NCBI RefSeq assembly: GCF_027595985.1
Contig: NC_073312.1
Coordinates: 4,427,051 to 4,491,050, forward strand
Direction: 5' to 3'
Source: Sorex araneus
Taxonomy: Eukaryota; Chordata; Mammalia; Eulipotyphla; Soricidae
Length of the DNA: 64,000 nt
The notes below the pieces were generated by a model. That model was not told the origin of the DNA, did not search any database, and saw nothing but the letters and a program-made list of their open reading frames with translations. Each line of letters opens with the position of its first letter. Position 1 is the first letter of the stretch. The position numbers and the translations under genes are program-made. Shown piece by piece: positions 62,046-64,000 of this stretch.

Positions 62046-62235
62046 GGGGCTGGAGCAATAGCACAGTGGGTAGGGAGTTCGCCTTGCACGCGGCCAACCT
62101 GGGTTCAATCCCTGGCATGCCATATGGCCCAAAAGCACCGCCAGGAGTAATTCCTGAGTGCAGAGCCAGGAGGAACCCCTGAGCATCACTGGGTGTGACC
62201 CAAAAAGCAAAAAGAAAAAAAAAAGAAAAAGAAAA
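62046..62235 (+). mobile_element. SOR-type SINE
   Basis: Full-length. AAGTACTATCTA flanks both ends. Third young insertion in 0.7 kb. Confidence 0.93.
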
Positions 62236-64000
62236 GAAGTACTATCTAATTTTTAAACCCAGAACTGTACACTATCATCCTTCTCCTCAGCATCCTTCCG
62301 TATCACAGAAACTGGGCTTGAGTAGAATCCTGATGATGTGATTCGGGGAAGCCTCTCCGAACCACGGCCCCAACAATGCCCTACATACCACGCCTCAGCC
62401 CTGTCGCCTCCTGTACCTGTGGCCCACCCTGACCGTCTGCCCCCCCCCCCCCGGGCCCCTCACTAGCCCTCCACTCTGCTCACATCGACGCCAGCAGTCC
62501 TCCCCGTAGCTCCTCTCTAGTGCTTTCTACCCAGTGTACGTACTTTCCCATTCCAACTGCCACTATCCCAGGAGCTCCCACACGCTTCCTTCGCTAAACC
62601 CACCCAGCCCACCACTGGCAGAATCCTCCACAGAAAACACCCACTTTTTCTTTTTTGGGGGGGGAAGGGACGGGTTGTCTTAAGGCCATGCCCAACAGTT
62701 CTAGGGCTGCCTCTGGGCGGGCTTGGGGAACGCTACGGCGTGCTGGGAGCGCCCTACCCACTGTCCTGCAGCCCTCCGAGCTCTGACCGCCACTCCCTGA
62801 CCCCACACATTCCTAACTACACACACACAGCCCAGGCTCACATGTGCCACCGCCCCCAGTGGCATGCACAGAAGGCCCCGCCCAAAGCCACAAGCCAAAC
62901 ACGCTCGGAGATCCCCACCCGGGCCTTGGAGACCAGCGCGAGTCCCTGCGCCCTCGCCCGCCTTCACGTGTCCTCACCCACGCAACCACCCTCTGTGGAC
63001 ACCGGGCATCCGGGCTTGGGGCGAGAGAGCTCATCTGCCTGTCTCTGTCACTCCCTCCCTGCAGTTCTCAATAAGGGAGCCAAGTTCTCGGAATACTCCT
63101 ACTGGGCCACCAGAGGGGACCCAAAAATAAAACAGGCCAGAGAGACGCGCACGCCCTGCGCACACACAGCCCACCGGGGTTCGATCCCCACCACCCACAG
63201 TCCCCCAGCACAGCCAGGCACTTGCCCCCAGTGCGGTGTCCCGAGCACCGTGCAGAAGGGAGCCCCGAGCAGAGTCAGTCAGCCCCTGGGCACCACCAGT
63301 TCAGAAACCCCCCCCCAAAAAATTCTAATGTTCTAAATTTTTTAAAGCTGCAATAAGATAGGTTATAATTCTTTTCCTGTTTTGTGCTTTGTTTGGGGCC
63401 ACACCTGGCACTGCTCAGGGATGGCCCCTGTCACAGGCTCGGGAGACCGGACGGCTGAGCCACGCCCTGTGCTGTCTCGCCAGCCCGTGAGGCTGTGACC
63501 CTCACGCTTTGCTTCTCGACCCGGGGCCCGTGCAGCAGCACGCAGGCCCCGCAGGCCGATGCAGCAGCAGCCAGCTCGCAGTCTGGAGTGCGGAGGGCCC
63601 CGGGAGCCGCCCCTGGCAGTGCTCAAGGGGCCACCCGGTGCTGGGGCCTGGGCCGGGTCCTGCGAGTACTCGCCCAGACCCGGTCTCGAGGCCACTAACA
63701 ATCCACTCCTGAGAACGAACATCGGGAAGACAGGAAGGCTATTATGTGAGAGGTGGAGGGAAGGCGCGGTGGCGGTGGGTATGTCAGGTACTGACGCCTG
63801 TGACAAATCACTGCAGACAACTGTGTAAGCCACAGTGTCCACATAAAGGGGGAAGTTTTAAATATTTCTTTGTCAAATGTAACTCAAAATAAGGCATTTT
63901 TTTCCTTCATGTTCTTTCATCTAGTCTCTACTTCAAGAGGAATTCTGCCTCTACTCTGAGATTTTTTTTCTGTAGTTTTGTAAACTTCTGTTGACATTCT

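Larger units (their letters stand above)
57113..64000 (-). other. ZRANB1 upstream sequence (5' intron or flank)
   Basis: SINEs at 57497-57682 (+), 58083-58230 (+), 58300-58415 (-), 61073-61205 (-), 61240-61345 (-), 62660-62790 (-), 63130-63315 (+), 63385-63500 (-), and three young ones listed separately. TG repeats at 59277-59420. AT-rich unique DNA at about 59860-60700. No CpG-rich promoter or noncoding first exon of ZRANB1 could be identified, so the transcription start probably lies beyond the window. Confidence 0.55.

Noticed and set aside
19780..62235. tRNA-like sequences with A and B boxes
   Set aside because: They are SINE heads, not tRNA genes: the cloverleaf is not preserved and each continues into the SINE body.

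Overview
This is a mammalian nuclear genome window, almost certainly from a shrew and most likely Sorex araneus. Two lines of evidence point there. Introns are full of a tRNA-derived SINE of the shrew SOR type (head 'ggggctggagcgatagcac', A-rich tail). They also hold an RTE-type retrotransposon of the kind reported from the common shrew. The window contains two intron-bearing genes in tail-to-tail orientation, CTBP2 (+) and ZRANB1/TRABID (-), with about 3.0 kb between their stop codons. This matches the neighbourhood I know from human chromosome 10q26.

1-13.9 kb, very GC-rich: CTBP2. The ubiquitous CtBP2 corepressor starts in a small exon (ATG at 1531). The synaptic-ribbon protein RIBEYE starts in its own large single exon (ATG at 5114) inside the first coding intron. 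Both splice into the same eight downstream exons (9833-12846), in the same phase. The spliced CtBP2 ORF is 445 codons and the RIBEYE ORF 878 codons. The 3' UTR is AT-rich and ends near an AATAAA at 13903. Two AT-rich islands rich in homeodomain, octamer and RFX motifs, and a cluster of CRX/OTX motifs just upstream of the RIBEYE exon, look regulatory.

15.3-57.1 kb: ZRANB1 on the minus strand. Nine coding exons sum to 708 codons plus stop, with the catalytic Cys and His falling exactly at residues 443 and 585. Its first coding intron is 25 kb and carries most of the mobile DNA: many SOR SINEs, L1 pieces, a twin-primed RTE copy with 13-bp target duplications (39665-43261), two composite SINEs built from both ends of that RTE, and a decayed endogenous betaretrovirus-like element with an LTR (about 53.5-55.9 kb). 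57.1-64 kb is upstream ZRANB1 sequence with SINEs and simple repeats and no recognisable coding exon.

The most interesting material is the RTE and its SINE. The RTE has the textbook inversion of twin priming. A SINE family here joins the SOR tRNA head to the 5' and 3' ends of the RTE, the same design as ruminant Bov-tA with BovB. Ordinary SOR copies end in A-rich tails, so one tRNA head appears to have used two different LINE machineries.
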